Of a DNA stretch of 64,000 nucleotides, positions 44,900 through 58,089 are shown one piece after another. The translations under genes were made by a program, and so were the position numbers. This stretch comes from Eleginops maclovinus. Its lineage: Eukaryota; Chordata; Actinopteri; Perciformes; Eleginopidae. Every line of letters begins with the position of its first letter. Position 1 is the first letter of the stretch. The stretch is from NCBI RefSeq assembly GCF_036324505.1, contig NC_086356.1, forward strand, positions 19,219,528 through 19,283,527. Reading direction: 5' to 3'. Under the pieces are notes generated by a model that saw only the letters and a list, made by a program, of their open reading frames with translations, did not search any database and was not told the DNA's origin.

Positions 44900-45198
44900 G
44901 GTAGAGAACCACTTTTCTAACTTAAATTAGGCATTGTATTAATTGGGTTGTATGTTGATGTGTTGTTACGGGCCAGTCCTAGGCCTACTTGTGCTTATTC
45001 TTTGCCGACGTACATTTACTTCAATAAATGTATTATTATTGTTAAAGCTTGATCTTTGTGTCAATTGTGTTATTATATAGGTGCACAATTAATTGTGGCT
45101 ACGCTATGGCTTTCGATATGGCTTGGTATATCTTGATACACTATCAACTTTAAAAGTAGATCTTTGTTCAAAAAAGGTTGGGCACCCCTGCATTAGAT

Positions 45199-46280
45199 GA
45201 TGGACATGTGCTTTTTATGTAGACATATTGATGACATGTTACATGTCTGTACAGCAGTTGAATGAAATCTGGTCTGAGTAGTCACAGTTCTTCTTCCTAA
45301 ACTGGAGAAATATATTTATCTTAGTGCTGTTCCATCTCTTCAACCTTTGATTGTGAGCCGGACTTAGATCTCACTCTGCTGCAATATTGATTTGTTTTTC
45401 TTTTCATACTGAGCTAAACCCTCCAGCAGCATCTGTTCTTTTGCTGTCAGTTTGATGAATGAGCAGATGGTGTTTTATCTTTAGGAATATTTGGAAATGT
45501 TTCATAATAGTGCCATTTAATTGTTTCCTTTCTTTAACTGATCCTCTGCTACTGAGGAGAGCCGTCTGTTTAGTTCGTTTTTCATGGCTTATGATGGATT
45601 TGCTTAATTTATTTACATCCACTGCGAGCAGGAATTAGCACTAGTTTCTAGACCAAACAAGGCCAATAAACAACAAAATGACAATAAGCTGCAGTGCCCA
45701 CAGTGCTGCAGTGTGACTCATTTCATCCCTCCTCAGCAGAAGACTACCGGTAATGAGTAAACAAGGCTTTAGATGACGTCTTTTTTTCAAAGGCTTGGGA
45801 CCCAGGCACAGTGGAATGATGTGAAACCAACAGACAACCCACCAGCGGTTCTTATTGTTATTCACCATAAAGTTTTATTTCTGGGGAATTGCTGCAGTTT
45901 CTCGCCCTCATTCATATGTGGTGAGAATGGTTTCACAGCTTGGGGAAATGCAGTGGAAATGTCATTACAGTGAACACACGCTGGAAAAGATGTTGGCTCC
46001 GGGGCAAATTAAACACCTTCTCCTGAATCGCAATAGGCTTGTTAGGATTTTGGTGTGGAAACGCTGCACAGAAGTGGGGGGGGGGGAAAGAGCTTGCTAA
46101 CATTTCTGCAGCTACCCTACTGCTATAACAAGTGGGGTTAAACTGTAACCTGTGACCCTCTCAGCAGCAGCTACACCAGCTGATTTGCATGCTGGAATTT
46201 ACATCTTTGGAGGGGAAAGAGCCTTAAGCACTTTGGCAGGTGTGCGCAGGAGTATACGGACTGCTTCACAATTAAACACC
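45199..46280. other. unassigned sequence
   Basis: No classified feature; a run of ten G residues lies near 46076-46085. Confidence 0.5.
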
Positions 46281-46949
46281 CAGTGCTGGAGGAAGTATTC
46301 AGACCCTTTACCTGAGTAAAAGAACAAATACCACACTGTAAAATACTCTGTTAAAGGAAAAGGTCCTGCATTAAAATCTTTAATTGTGTGTTTGCAAGTG
46401 TTTGAATATAATTGTGAAAATGTAGTTTTAAAAGTATACAACTCAATTAAAAAAATGTCCCTTTGATTTTTATACTAGTAGATATAACATTATTGGATTA
46501 TTATTTTTGCCAATGTGTGACTTGTAAAACATGTGAAAACCTTTACAAATGGATCCCGAAATGAAAACCTTACAATGTTGTTCTGTCAAAACAACAGTTT
46601 AAACCTTAAAACTAGAATAGGCTTTAATATATTAAGATAATTCAAGGAAAAAAGTTCTTTCCGTTTGAGATATTGAAACCAAGACATTTTCTTTGATGGT
46701 AAAATTACTTTAACGGAAATCTAAAAAGTTGCACTTTTCATGTTTAGCAAAACTCTTGAATTGTAAAGTAACAAGTTACTAAAGCTGTCAGATAAATGTA
46801 GTCGATTGAAAGTACTATATTTACCTCTGAAATGTAATTTAGCAGAAGTACAAAGCGGCTTCAAAGTAAGACATTTTCAAATAAAGTACCTTGATATTGT
46901 ACCTAAGCATAATAGCTGAGTAAAAGTACTTAGTTGCATTCCACCCTTG
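46281..46949. mobile_element. hAT-like non-autonomous element (669 bp)
   Basis: Left end CAGTGCTGGAGGAAGTATTC and right end, reverse complemented, CAAGGGTGGAATGCAACTAA, with interior AAGTAAAAGTACT-like motifs on both sides. Possible 8-bp target duplications match at six of eight positions (TAAACACC left, TAAAAAGC right). This is a common fish repeat type with CAGTGGTGGAA-like termini. The interior is AT-rich and non-coding. Assignment to hAT rests on the 8-bp duplication and CAG...CTG-type ends. Confidence 0.7.
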
Positions 46950-47415
46950 TAAAAAGCTTTATGCAGTCTATGGTAAACACAAGATATTTGCATTAACCAT
47001 GTACCAATATTCCTGTGGTACGCCCACCATCTTCAGACAAACAGAATGAATGTGATGCATTTTAAGTGTTTCACCAAATAGACCAGGTGTTACTGAGAGG
47101 GAACGGTAAAATGTGCTGCAGTGTGCTGAAGTCTTCTTACTAAGCCTCTAAATCCAGTTTGAGAGCTGTAGGACAATAACAGTGAGGCTGTATTCTACAA
47201 TCAATCAATACAGCCAACTGCAGCAACACAAATTACCATAGAACTTAATCAACACCTCTTTTACACAAAAATAAACTCCTGGTGAGAAGTGTTATGGTAG
47301 AACCCAGAAACTAACTACTGTATAGGGGGTAGACAATATAATGTTTACAGCCTGTGAAATAAGACATTGACACAGATTATGGTGGGCGTCCACTGACATA
47401 CCAACTCTTTCTGGT
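46950..47415. other. unassigned sequence
   Basis: Nothing recognised between the hAT-like element and the second solo LTR. Confidence 0.5.
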
Positions 47416-47420
47416 GATCC

Positions 47421-47787
47421 TGTAACGACTGAGTGAACACAGGTAGAGGACTCAATAGCGCGACAGAGGTTTTAGTTTCACAGAAAGGTCTTTACTAGCA
47501 AAGGTTCGGTACACTGTAAGTCAAACAGGAATGCAACCAAGACAGACAAGGATAAGGAAGCTGGGTCAGGTACACGTGGAAGCTAAATGTGAATGTGAAG
47601 ACAGACTAAATACACAAGGGGAGGGATGATAATGGGACACAGGGTGAAACTTATTAGGGATGGTTACGCAGGTGGGATTCAATCAAGGGCCGGAAGAGAT
47701 GAAACTGAAATGAGAGGAGAGGTGAGAAGCAACACAAAACAGGAATATCAGAATAACAAACATTAGATTGCTGGCTAGGACCTTACA
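47421..47787 (-). mobile_element. solo LTR (367 bp)
   Basis: TGTAACGACTG at the left and CCTTACA at the right form TG/CA ends with inverted TGTAA, flanked by identical 5-bp GATCC duplications (47416-47420 and 47788-47792). Read on the minus strand it shows a GTGTATTTAG possible TATA region and a TAGTAAAGACC stretch ahead of a CT-rich terminal part, as in fish gypsy-type LTRs. No internal retroelement is attached, so it is a solo LTR. Orientation is inferred from these weak signals. Confidence 0.75.
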
Positions 47788-47792
47788 GATCC

Positions 47793-49005
47793 ATTATGCT
47801 TGTCTGGAGCTCTGTTAGCTCTGTTAGCTCTGTTAGCTGTCTGCTGCTACTGGTGCTAAAACAGTTTACAACCGCTGCTGATAAATCTGTAGTTTAAAAA
47901 ACAATACTACAATACATAATAACTGTGTAACACATAATAAATCATACTGTTGCACTTGGTAACGTAGAACAAAATAACAATAAATATATGTCCCTTTATT
48001 TTTGAATCAATCCCCCATACACCAGTCTGGGATTGTCATTACTCACTAGACTTGATGTATATTAATCCGCCTTTGAAAATAATTCCCATCAAAGACAGTT
48101 TATTTCAGTTTGAGTAACATATTCTACAACTATAGTTCCCAGATTTGTTTAGGATACAACTCAGGCCTTTTTGGAGCCACATCTAAGTAGATACTCTGTT
48201 CCAAAGTACAGTTTTAATGTGGCATTGTTCATGCTGGAATAAAGTTGCGAAGTAGTGGAATATATGGGTAAGATATACTCAGTATTAATGTCTGTATATC
48301 TTTCTCGAAGTCTCTGGAGCTGAACGGGAAAAAACACCTAGTGATTTCTAGGTCAATTAACATTCCAGTGTCATTCACAGGGAGCGACCGAAAGCCCCAG
48401 GGGCATTGTGGGATAACAGATGCTCACAACACACAGTCATACCGTATCAAACTGGCTTCACAACCTGAAGATAAAAACCCACAAGAATGTCAGCTTTCAG
48501 GCTTCAGCTCCAAGTTCAATTCTGTCCATGCTCAGATAGAGAGAAGGGTTAGGGGGAAAAAAAACACAGCACATGACCCGCCTCAGGAAACAGAAATGTG
48601 AGTATTGAGCGGTGACCTTGAATGCTCTCCATACTCCATCACAAATGGACTAACGCCAGGGCAGAGCCATCTATACTGGAACGAGGGCCAAAGTGGGCTC
48701 ATTTGGACTGGACCTGAGCCAAAGTGGTGACTCTGTCAGCAGGTCAACATTACTTATACTTAGAGCCGGCTAATGGAACGGAGAGGAGGACAGTCCAATG
48801 TTATGAAAGATCTGTGCAGAAGGACCATCTATTGTGAATAATTAAGAGTAAGAACAATAATGTAAACAAGGAAAGGAATTCAAACTACCGATACATTGCT
48901 ATTATGTATAGTATTTGGGTTTCACTCACAATTCTGTATTTTATACATACAAACATTTTTCATTTTAGAATTTATCTTTGAGCAATCAGATGTTATGAAA
49001 GATTC
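47793..49005. other. unassigned sequence
   Basis: Contains a small tandem GTTAGCTCT x3 run near 47813-47840. No gene recognised. Confidence 0.5.
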
Positions 49006-49325
49006 TTAAAGGGGCCATATGTTAATTTTAAGGTTCATATCAGTATGTAGTGTCTCTACTGTCTCCATGCTTTAATGTTCAGAAAACTCTTAATGTTTCT
49101 CCTACTGCCTGTGCTGCAGCACCTCTTTTCACCCTCTGTCTGAAACCAGAGCGCAGACTGCTCTGATTGGTTAGCTCGCAGGCTCTGTTGTGATTGGTCA
49201 GCCGCTAAGAGATGTGCCGCCCCCTAGCCTATCACATGCAATGTGTTTAAGTGCTAGCCAATAGAGGTGCACATGTTACATAGTGATGTCATTATGTTTA
49301 GGAATGGAGGCGTTTCTGGTTTATA
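49006..49325 (+). mobile_element. TTAA-ended element, copy 3 (3' truncated)
   Basis: Begins TTAAAGGGGCCATATGTTAA at 49006 and carries the shared CTGCCTGTGCTGCAGCACC, CTGCTCTGATTGG and GATTGGTCAGC blocks and a CRE-like ACATAGTGATGTCATTATGT. It stops after GGAGGCGTTTC, so the last 100-130 bp present in copy 2 are absent. Confidence 0.83.
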
Positions 49326-51790
49326 GTTGTTATTAGTTTACCTTACAATTATGTGTTTGATGGTATAACCTCTCGTTATTTTTGATTAGCCAACTCATCT
49401 TAAAGCATAAAAGTTAATTCTTGTCCATGGAAATAGAAGTTTGACACACACGCAAAAGAAAATAACTCAAGGTGAACTCACAGGAGCTTTTTCTCCTTTT
49501 CACTAACACTTTCAGTAACATCTCATGGCCTTCATCAGCAGGTGAAGTGAACTGTGTTGTTGGATGTGGAAATAGCCCTGGAAAAAACCTTTATTCCTTC
49601 TTTTAATTCAATTTAAAATGCTTTATTCATCCACACACCCGCCAATTCAAGGCCAGTAATCATGAAAGCACAAATACACATAGAGAATTTTATTCACACA
49701 CATAATAAACGATTTTAAACTATGACAAATGTGTTCAAAAGACTTATACAAGCAATATCTCTCACATGTCAACTTGTAATGAAATAAAAGTGTAGCACAT
49801 TTTTGGGTCTTTTTATGCTTTTTTGACGACTTGCTAAAGTTATTTGTGTTTTGTTTAAATATATATGCTATTTCTCCGCTAAACGTTTCCAATTGATAGT
49901 AATTTGAATAAACTAATAAAAAGCAAATAGGAGTGATGCTGAACATAGTATCTAATGTTTTAGCTTTAAATTGCGTGTTGTTTCTGACTAACTATCCAAC
50001 ACTCAAAGTTAACCGTGCTAAAGTGAAAGAATCTTGACTGTTAAGTTGAATTGTTTTCATTTTATTTTACCGTCCCACTGTGTTGTAGGACTGTAATGCT
50101 AAGTCGGCGTCATACTCTTTTCAAAGATGGATGGTGCAGTTTTGAAATTGTGCTCTTCTCCCACGTAGGACATCTCAGTAGGTCAATTCCAAATGGTGGG
50201 CTTAGTGTTAGGGGTTTGCAGTCCGTGGGAGAGGCTGGTGTGCAGTGTTTTGGGGAAAAACAAAACTGTTCCAGCTGATTAGTCATGAGAGCAGAGTGAA
50301 TTTTTCTGTGTTCCCTGCACGTGATATGATGGATGATGAGAGAGTTTCTGCTGCTGCTACAGACAAAAGTCAAGAGGAGTTGATAAGTTGTGTTTCTTGG
50401 CGTGCAAAAAGAAAAGAAATGTCATGGGAGGGCAAATGAGAAATATGTTGCTCATTGTTCTTTTTAATATATACTTTGAGCGCGGGAATTCAAGGTGTGC
50501 AGAGGAATAAAAAATGCAAATGTGAAACAAACCGCAAACTGCCAGCGGGATTATTTGCAAATGGGCTAACCGATTTAATAACTACTAAAGTTGATATAAG
50601 ATGCTCTAATTTCTAACGGCTGAGGATTAATGGGTGTGAGCTTTTGGGTAGGATGAGAACTGCAGGGTAAGGTCTTACACTGGGGATTTTTTAATACTGC
50701 CGCATCGCACCTAATAAAATACTTACATTCCCCTGATTCCCTCTGCAACACACTATGAGGCTGGGAATGCAATGTCCTTTCCTTCAAGAGGGATTTTACT
50801 TTTCATATAGAGCTTGAAATATTTGCAGCAATAGTTTGAAATTCTGCACTTTTTAGGGAAAAGATCCACACTTTTCTGTTGCTAGCATTTCAAACATCAG
50901 GGAAGTAACAGAGTTGAGAAACACAGCGTTGGGAGGACAGTGATAAATGAGAAGCAGAGAGGCGGAAAGAGAAGAGACAGTTGTGGGAAAAGAGCAAAAT
51001 AAGCAAGATAAAAAGACATTCTTTCGAGCACATTAACCCTGTTAAGCTAGACTATATCATGCTAAATCCCCCCTCAGCTTTCCTGCCTATAAGCCATTAG
51101 CACGGAGGGGCATGTGTTATCACACTGCAACACATTCTGGCCAAGGTTATATCCCTACATTTTATATGGCAGCACACTATCCAGCTATTTAAACACGCAC
51201 GATTAAACACAGACCAGTTCTCACCTTGGATCCAAATGACAGTAGTCTCAAGGTAACACCCTAGGGTGCTGTGCTTATATAGAGATAACAGCAATAAAAT
51301 AAAAACTCTTATCAATTAGCACTTGCACCGTGGCTGGAGATTCAGCATGGGTGTGCTTGGACTCTTTATTTGTTGAGCCTAATCTTTGGTTTAATAGCTG
51401 GAATATAAACAGGAGGAATGAATAGCTCTAAATGAATGCAGATGCAGTTTTGTATTTTAGTAGCCCATGACTTTTTTAAGCAGAATGAGATGTGTTCTTC
51501 AGCATAAACCTATTCATGTGCAAGAGTTAAATTACTTTGTCGATACCTCTCTCATATCTGCACAGTAAATATAAAACTAGTGCCATCTTAGCTCAGCACA
51601 AAAACCGAGGGAAACAGCCTGAATATTTCAAAACTAATTCAAATACACCACTATAACTCACAGTAACACTTTCTACATCTGTAATGTATTATAAACTTTC
51701 CATAACTATTATTCTAAGTACTTGGCAATAGTATACTGCATACAGATTACATGTAAATAATGTTTCTATATCATAATGTGTTTCAATAGT
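49326..51790. other. unassigned sequence
   Basis: About 2.5 kb of AT-rich DNA with no supported gene or classified repeat. Confidence 0.5.
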
Positions 51791-51799
51791 TTCAATTGT

Positions 51800-51922
51800 T
51801 TTGATTTAATTTGTGGTTATCTTACTTTTATCTTCTTTTACTGTGTTTGTGTATGCACCATATTCGCCAAAGCAAGTTCCTCGTATGTGTACACTTGGCA
51901 TAAATCTGATTCTGATTCTGAT
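51800..51922 (+). mobile_element. LINE 3' tail with (TGATTC)n
   Basis: The end of the segment (AAAGCAAGTTCCTCGTATGT, then CTTGGCATAAATCTGATTC and further GATTCTGAT units) is the typical 3' untranslated end and hexanucleotide tail of a common fish non-LTR retrotransposon. It is severely 5'-truncated, with no coding part. The 5' limit is approximate. Confidence 0.65.
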
Positions 51923-52686
<764 letters not shown>

Positions 52687-53049
52687 TGCACAAACCCCAT
52701 CAGACACTTTCCAAAGTGCCCAAAGGATTGACCTAGATTGAGCCCACTTCACAAACTAATTTCTGCAAACACAAAGGAGGATTAGCAGAGATTAAGATGA
52801 CAAGGTCTGAGGATTGAGAAGTAGCTGGCATAGGCCAATTATAATTACTGCCCTGGAAGAAAAGTGGCTAAACCCAGAGTGCATGTGTTTGAATCTGCTC
52901 TGCTCCCACTGTTATTCAGCTAATACCTTTGCAACTCATGACTGTACATTTATCAGCATGCAGGATACAGTACTATGACGTTTATATAGCCATTGCTAAT
53001 TGGTCAAAGCATGTGATAGCCCTGATTCAAAACGGACTGCAAAGGCAAA

Positions 53050-53460
53050 ATAGCAGTAGGAAAATATTTTGCTCCTACTGGGACATGTCTCCATGCTTTA
53101 ATGCTCAAAAAGCTCTTTATCTTTCTCATACTGCCTGTGCTGCAGGAGCTCTGTTTACTCTCTGTCTGAAACCAGAGCCCAGTCTGCTCTGATTGGTTAG
53201 CTGGCCAGCTTTGTTGTGATTGGTCAACGGCGTGAACATTTCCAGCCCCTTAGCCTATCAGGTACAATGTGTTGGAGCGCTAGCCACTCAAAGTGCAAGT
53301 GTTACACAGGGAAGTCACTATGTTACAGAAGGAAACAAAGGAGTCTAAAGGAGGCGTTTCAGGCAGGGGGGGAGTGTATCGGACCATGTTTATGCACAAA
53401 ATCATATAGCACACTACAGGAAAGAGAAACCCAGAAAAACCATAGTAGGGCGTCTAAGGA
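53050..53460 (+). mobile_element. TTAA-ended element, copy 4
   Basis: Shares GGGACATGTCTCCATGCTTT, CTGCCTGTGCTGCAG, CCAGAGCCCAGTCTGCTCTG, GATTGGTTAGCTGG and the terminal CATAGTAGGGCGTCTAAGG. The CRE-like palindrome is degraded to CACAGGGAAGTCACTATGT. The left terminus is diverged, and 53050 is approximate. Confidence 0.82.
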
Positions 53461-54150
53461 ACCTTAAAGAACTAAAGACGTGACTCATATTTTGTCATTT
53501 AAATGTTCAAAAACCTTGCTGACTGATGAAGTTACACAGACAGTGTTTTCCTTAGTGTTCGTCTGTTGTGTCAATTACTGCATTGTTCTGGTAGTCCGTC
53601 CAGATGCAGGTTGCTTATAATAATTTCCCCAAACTTATTCCATATGTGGATCACATCTGCTCTACCAGTGTGGTTCTATAAAATAATGCGTTTGGGATTT
53701 TCCCAGCATTCGTGTTGGAAAACAAATCAAAATAGGAAATGAAAATGAATTCTTCTCAGGACAACTTTAATAATCTAAATTACAACATTGTGGCATACAT
53801 CTGAGAGACACTTGAAGAGAAGACTTTTTAATGTGAATCCCCTTTTTACCCCCAGCTTCATCTCCTTATTCGGTCCATATGACGCAAAATATAGAAGAAA
53901 ACATCTGTAAGCAGAACCAGAATTGTGGTGGTCACTATGAGCAGATCCGCGTGAAATGTCAGCATCACTTTTGAAAAGTTTTCCCAGTACATTGAGGCCT
54001 CGATTTCTGAGTGACTGCGGCTAGATGAGTGTGTCTGTGGGCGTTTGGAAGTGTGTTTCAAGCGCATGTGTGGTTTAGCCGTGTTTATGTACGTGTGTGT
54101 GGTCTGCTGCTGAACAAAAGCGGACACTCAACAGCAGAGTTGGCGTGTGC
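53461..54150. other. unassigned sequence
   Basis: No classified feature seen. Confidence 0.5.
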
Positions 54151-54400
54151 ACAACACGTCGGGAGCAGGGGAGGGAGAGGCGGCCTTTCATCTCCACTCA
54201 TGCTTGCTGAGACCCCAATGGGGAGCACATGCCTGAGTTGGGCAAGGAATCCTTTTGTGTGATTAATACTAAAAGTGTAGGGGTCCCCCGCTGTCGGTGC
54301 CCTGAGATGTGGCTTCCCAGCTCCCATCAGGGGGTCGGTGGAAGCCAATGAAAATGTCGGTAAGGCACAGATAACAACTTGCCACGGGGGAAGGCATGCA
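54150..54400. promoter_or_regulatory. candidate conserved non-coding element
   Basis: GC-richer than its surroundings, non-repetitive and not coding in any frame I can recognise. Offered only on texture; alignment to other fish would decide. Confidence 0.22.
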
Positions 54401-54539
54401 AAGGATAAAAACAGTCAAAATCCTAACCAGCTGTCAGACGTCCTGTATTACTCTGCTAATTACAAACTCAGTGGGCTTTCTGATCCCTCCCCCCTCCTCT
54501 TCCCCAACTAAGGCTCACCTCTTTTCCATCTTTAAGCCA

Positions 54540-54740
54540 GGCGTTTAGTTAAGGAGGCTCTCCTAATGGATGAAAGAGAGCGAAAAATGCAACTTCAAAC
54601 CGCAGTTTGACTCATAAAAATGCCTGAGAAATTGGAGTTGTGCACACGCCCTCTGCTCATTAATTAGCCACGGCCAGACTACCTCACATCCTCCTTTATC
54701 AGCCTCATTGTGAGCGGGGCTTTTCCATTCCTTCAGCTGA
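54540..54740. promoter_or_regulatory. candidate conserved non-coding element with homeodomain cores
   Basis: Contains CATTAATTAGCC (near 54659), TTTGACTCATAAAAATGCC (near 54607, with an AP-1-like TGACTCA) and CTCCTAATGG (near 54561). These cores, packed within 200 bp of repeat-free sequence, suggest a developmental enhancer. This is inference without alignment. Confidence 0.3.
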
Positions 54741-54981
54741 ATTTTCTTCTTTATATTGTTTTCTCAGTGATGTTGTTTTGCAGATTAAGGTCTTAGCCTG
54801 GAGTTGTTTGTTCAGACATGCCTGTCAGAGTGAAAGCAGAGCAGACCTTTAACTGACAGGTAGCTCCAGCGCGGGAGGGAGGGTCACTCTGCTGTCACTG
54901 CATACCCCACTACACTATCTCTGACAGCTGCAGCTACTAGTTACTTTTCAACTTAAAGGTCATGTCCTTATAAATAAAACA

Positions 54982-55603
54982 TATTTAATTTCCAAACCTT
55001 TTTGGCTTGTAGCCCCCTACAAAGGGATGTTTTATTGGTTGACCCTTGTTGCATTTTGAATGTCTATGTCATACTATATCTCCAAAGAGAGACTTGGTAA
55101 AAGCCAACATAAAGCATAGAGAAAAGATGTAAAGAAAATACAATAAAAAAGGTTTTGTAGCAGATACATTTTTCCTCTTAGAACTTTATTAATCCTAAAG
55201 GAAACAATTTTACAAGAGATTGCAATAAAAACAACAGTATAAAGCGTATAACAATTAATACTTATACAACGCTTATCCTTGGTTCATATTGCTTTATCTG
55301 TCCGGACAGAAGAAGGCTGACAGGAGGCTAATAGAATAACAATGAGAGCCAGATAAATGCAGTAAACTGAATAAGTTAACTTAAATAAAAATGTTATATT
55401 GTGCATGATATGGAAAGTCGTATTATTGCACATGATGCTGAAAAAGTAATACTGCACACGGTAGTGGTGTTATTGTTCTCAGTGTCTAATGTTTCAGCTG
55501 GTAATTATCTCACGACCCTCAGCCCCTCAACCCCTCCCCCCACACACACATTTATCTTGTGACCCATAGTAGGGGCTTGACCCCTAGGGTGAGAACCATC
55601 GGG
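54982..55603. mobile_element. degraded hAT-like element, split by a LINE tail
   Basis: Left part TCCAAACCTTTTTGGCTTGT and right part GACCCCTAGGGTGAGAACC resemble the ends of fish hAT elements with CAGTGGTTCTCAACC-like termini. The ends are worn and no target duplication was found. A minus-strand LINE tail sits in the middle. Confidence 0.5.
55178..55460 (-). mobile_element. LINE 3' fragment
   Basis: Read on the minus strand it ends TTTAGGATTAATAAAGTTC at about 55182-55200, the common 3' end of CR1/L2-type fish LINEs. No coding part is visible and the 5' limit is approximate. Confidence 0.5.
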
Positions 55604-55960
55604 TTGAATTACCGAAAAAAGTATTTTAAAATTGTTCCAACTCGACTAACTGAAACAGTTAAACCCTACATGGATCCATCAGTATCACCTAACCATGGTA
55701 ATGTATAATAACATATATGAATGGTGCAATTACTCTTTGATATTTTACATTAAATACATATTTATGAACAATAATACAATAAACACATTTTGCTGATAAT
55801 ACTAGTCTGCATTTGATTTTTTGTATTGTTACTTGAAGAAATGCTCTGAATTCTTCCTTAACTCCTGATTATTTCGAATGTTTTTCCAAATGCGTACATC
55901 ATGTCCGAGTGATATAGGTCAACGCTGACATGCTATCATAGCAGTTCCCTTTGTTGTCTG
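55604..55960. other. unassigned AT-rich sequence
   Basis: Nothing recognised. Confidence 0.5.
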
Positions 55961-55964
55961 GTTG

Positions 55965-56540
55965 AAAAGGGCAGTCGACGAGGAAAGGGAGAAGACAGCA
56001 CAGGCTTGCATCCGCCACCCCTCCTGTGAATCCCCTTCCTTAATTAGAAGGCTGAACTTAATTGATTGTTTTTGCTTGCCATCCACGTCAGGAGAGAATC
56101 ATGTTTACTGTTTAACAGACTTCACTCGAGCGATGCTACTTTAAAGAGAGTTTACCCGCTGAGCCCTCCTCCATCTCCCTCCTCCCTTCCCCAACCTCAA
56201 ACCACACCCGAGTGAAAATCCATATAACAGCAGAAATTGCAGGGCAAATGCCTTTGAGCCACACTGATTAAAAGACCCAACAGCCTCTTTTCAAAGAGAA
56301 TGTAAACAATGTTATGAGATCACCGCCTGCAGTGACTCACCCCAAACTGTTATTACATCTACCTTATGAAGCCCACAGCGTTTCATCTTGCTGCGGTTTT
56401 CAGCAATGAGATAAGCCTGAGATCGCTGAGGTAAGCTAAGTGGCCTTAAAAGCATCCCTAAGCGGTTAATAAGTATGTACTAATGACCCCCAAACACATC
56501 TTATCAACATGAAAGCCTGATAACGCTGCAGGATATCCAA
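55965..56540. promoter_or_regulatory. candidate conserved non-coding block
   Basis: Repeat-free, GC-moderate sequence with clustered cores: CTTAATTAGAAGG (near 56039), ACTTAATTGATTG (56056), GGTTAATAAG (56464) and GATAAG/TTATC elements. This is the look of a multi-part enhancer. No coding frame of note crosses it. Confidence is limited because conservation cannot be tested here. Confidence 0.3.
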
Positions 56541-57700
56541 AAGGGAGAAGTAGTGGTTTGATTCACAGGCTCTTAAATCTGCTGCTGTCAGAAAACAATG
56601 TTTGGGTTTTTCAGAAAGGTTGCACCATGCAGGAATAACCAAGCTGTTTGTCCCAAAAAATGAGTCTTCTTATCCTCAGCCCTTTGTATCTAGTGCTGAT
56701 TAGCAAATGCTACAATGCTAACAGTAAAACTAAGATGGTACGCATGGTGAACAATAAACCAATGCTATTCATCAGCAATGAATCCTCATACAACATTTCC
56801 ATGATATCTCAGCAAAAGTTATTCCTCATTTTTCATGCATGCTTTGTCAGCGACACATCCAAATGTCAGCTTGTTACATGCATACAGACTTTCAGAAATT
56901 AACTCGATCCTGACAGGAAACAACTTGGCTAGGTTTAGGCAATATGAATACTTGTAAAGTAAAAATAAACTGCAAAAGTGGCAAAGTTAGGCAATATCCC
57001 AAAAATAACAACACATAATATTTTAGGCAGTATGCCAAAAAAAAACAGGAATACCAGGATGCACACTTGCATTTTGCATATGCAAGCGTGCAGGTTTTTC
57101 TGCCCTACAATCCTTTGGGCAGTGGATGTTGGAAATAGGGTGTGGTGTTATGATGAATTAGTATATCCCAATCATATGCAAAAATTGTAAGGGCACTGGA
57201 GTACATACTTAAAGTCCATATGTGGAGGTCTGAGGGTTTTTTTTCTACTGGTTCATATTTCCTAATTAATACTAAGTGTCTAGTAATATGTACACAATCT
57301 ACAGTGCATGAAAAGCCTTTCCTCATCTAGTTCCGTTTACTTGGCTTCGCATAAAGACTGGAAACAAGGGGGAAAGCTAGCCCAGCTAAAAAGAAGAAAA
57401 ATAACAACAACCAGCAAGTCTCTTATTTATACATTTAGTTGTAGCATTAAATTACAAACATTAAAAAGTGGAATCGATTTTTTCATGAAGCTCTAAACAA
57501 GAAAGCTAAAAAGCCTATTTCCCTAAATGTGAAATTGTTCCTTTTTATTAAGTTTGTTGCTTCTCAAAGTCTGTGGAGTTCTTCCCAAAGCAGTCAAGAG
57601 AAAAATGGTCAAGGTCAGTCACGTATTTGTTGCTCCCAAGTGTTTAATTACAGCCGTTTTCTAAATGTCCTCATCTGATGGAAAATCTCTTCAGGTGATG
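56541..57700. other. unassigned sequence
   Basis: AT-rich; no classified feature. Confidence 0.5.
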
Positions 57701-57704
57701 TTCA

Positions 57705-58020
57705 AGCAGTAAATTAGCTTGTGGCTGCAAAGCAACCCAATCAGCAGGGGTATCTTTCTCAGGGATGGCCACACATTTACAAGGATGGGGTCAGCAGGAT
57801 TATCAAGGGAGGAGGCCAAAGTAATGACACAAGTGAGAGACAAAGGGTTCAGGCAGAGAATGAAAAGGGAAAGAAGAGAGGAGCCATTGTGCGTTCAAGC
57901 AGACCTCCTTAGACTTAATTACCTCTCATCCATTTTCAGTCAGCCCCCTCACGATAACGCAGGGGAAGGGCGCATGCAGTGGAGGATAAACAGAGGACTA
58001 ATGAAGTCATGGTAAAAAAA
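57705..58020. promoter_or_regulatory. candidate conserved non-coding element
   Basis: Non-repetitive block with CTTAATTACC (near 57915), GACTAATGAAG (near 57995) and inverted CCAAT (CCAATCAGC near 57737). Suggestive only. Confidence 0.25.
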
Positions 58021-58089
58021 AAAATGGTTTAAATAATTAAGAGATAAAACAGAAAGTCGGCTAAGGTACGAGAAACAAACAAAAGTAAT

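Larger units (their letters stand above)
42704..45190 (+). mobile_element. full-length hAT transposon (2,487 bp)
   Basis: Complete element: left end CAAGGGTGCCCAACC, right end (reverse complement) CAGGGGTGCCCAACC, and identical CATTAGAT duplications outside both. It carries an array of CpG-rich subterminal repeats at the left, a single-exon transposase reading frame in the plus direction, and an AATAAA signal at 45023-45028 after the frame. The organisation matches the hAT group whose transposase gave rise to the vertebrate GTF2IRD2 C-terminal domain. It is defective only through three point-scale lesions in the transposase, so the insertion is fairly young compared with the Tc1 and LINE relics. 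Confidence 0.95.
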
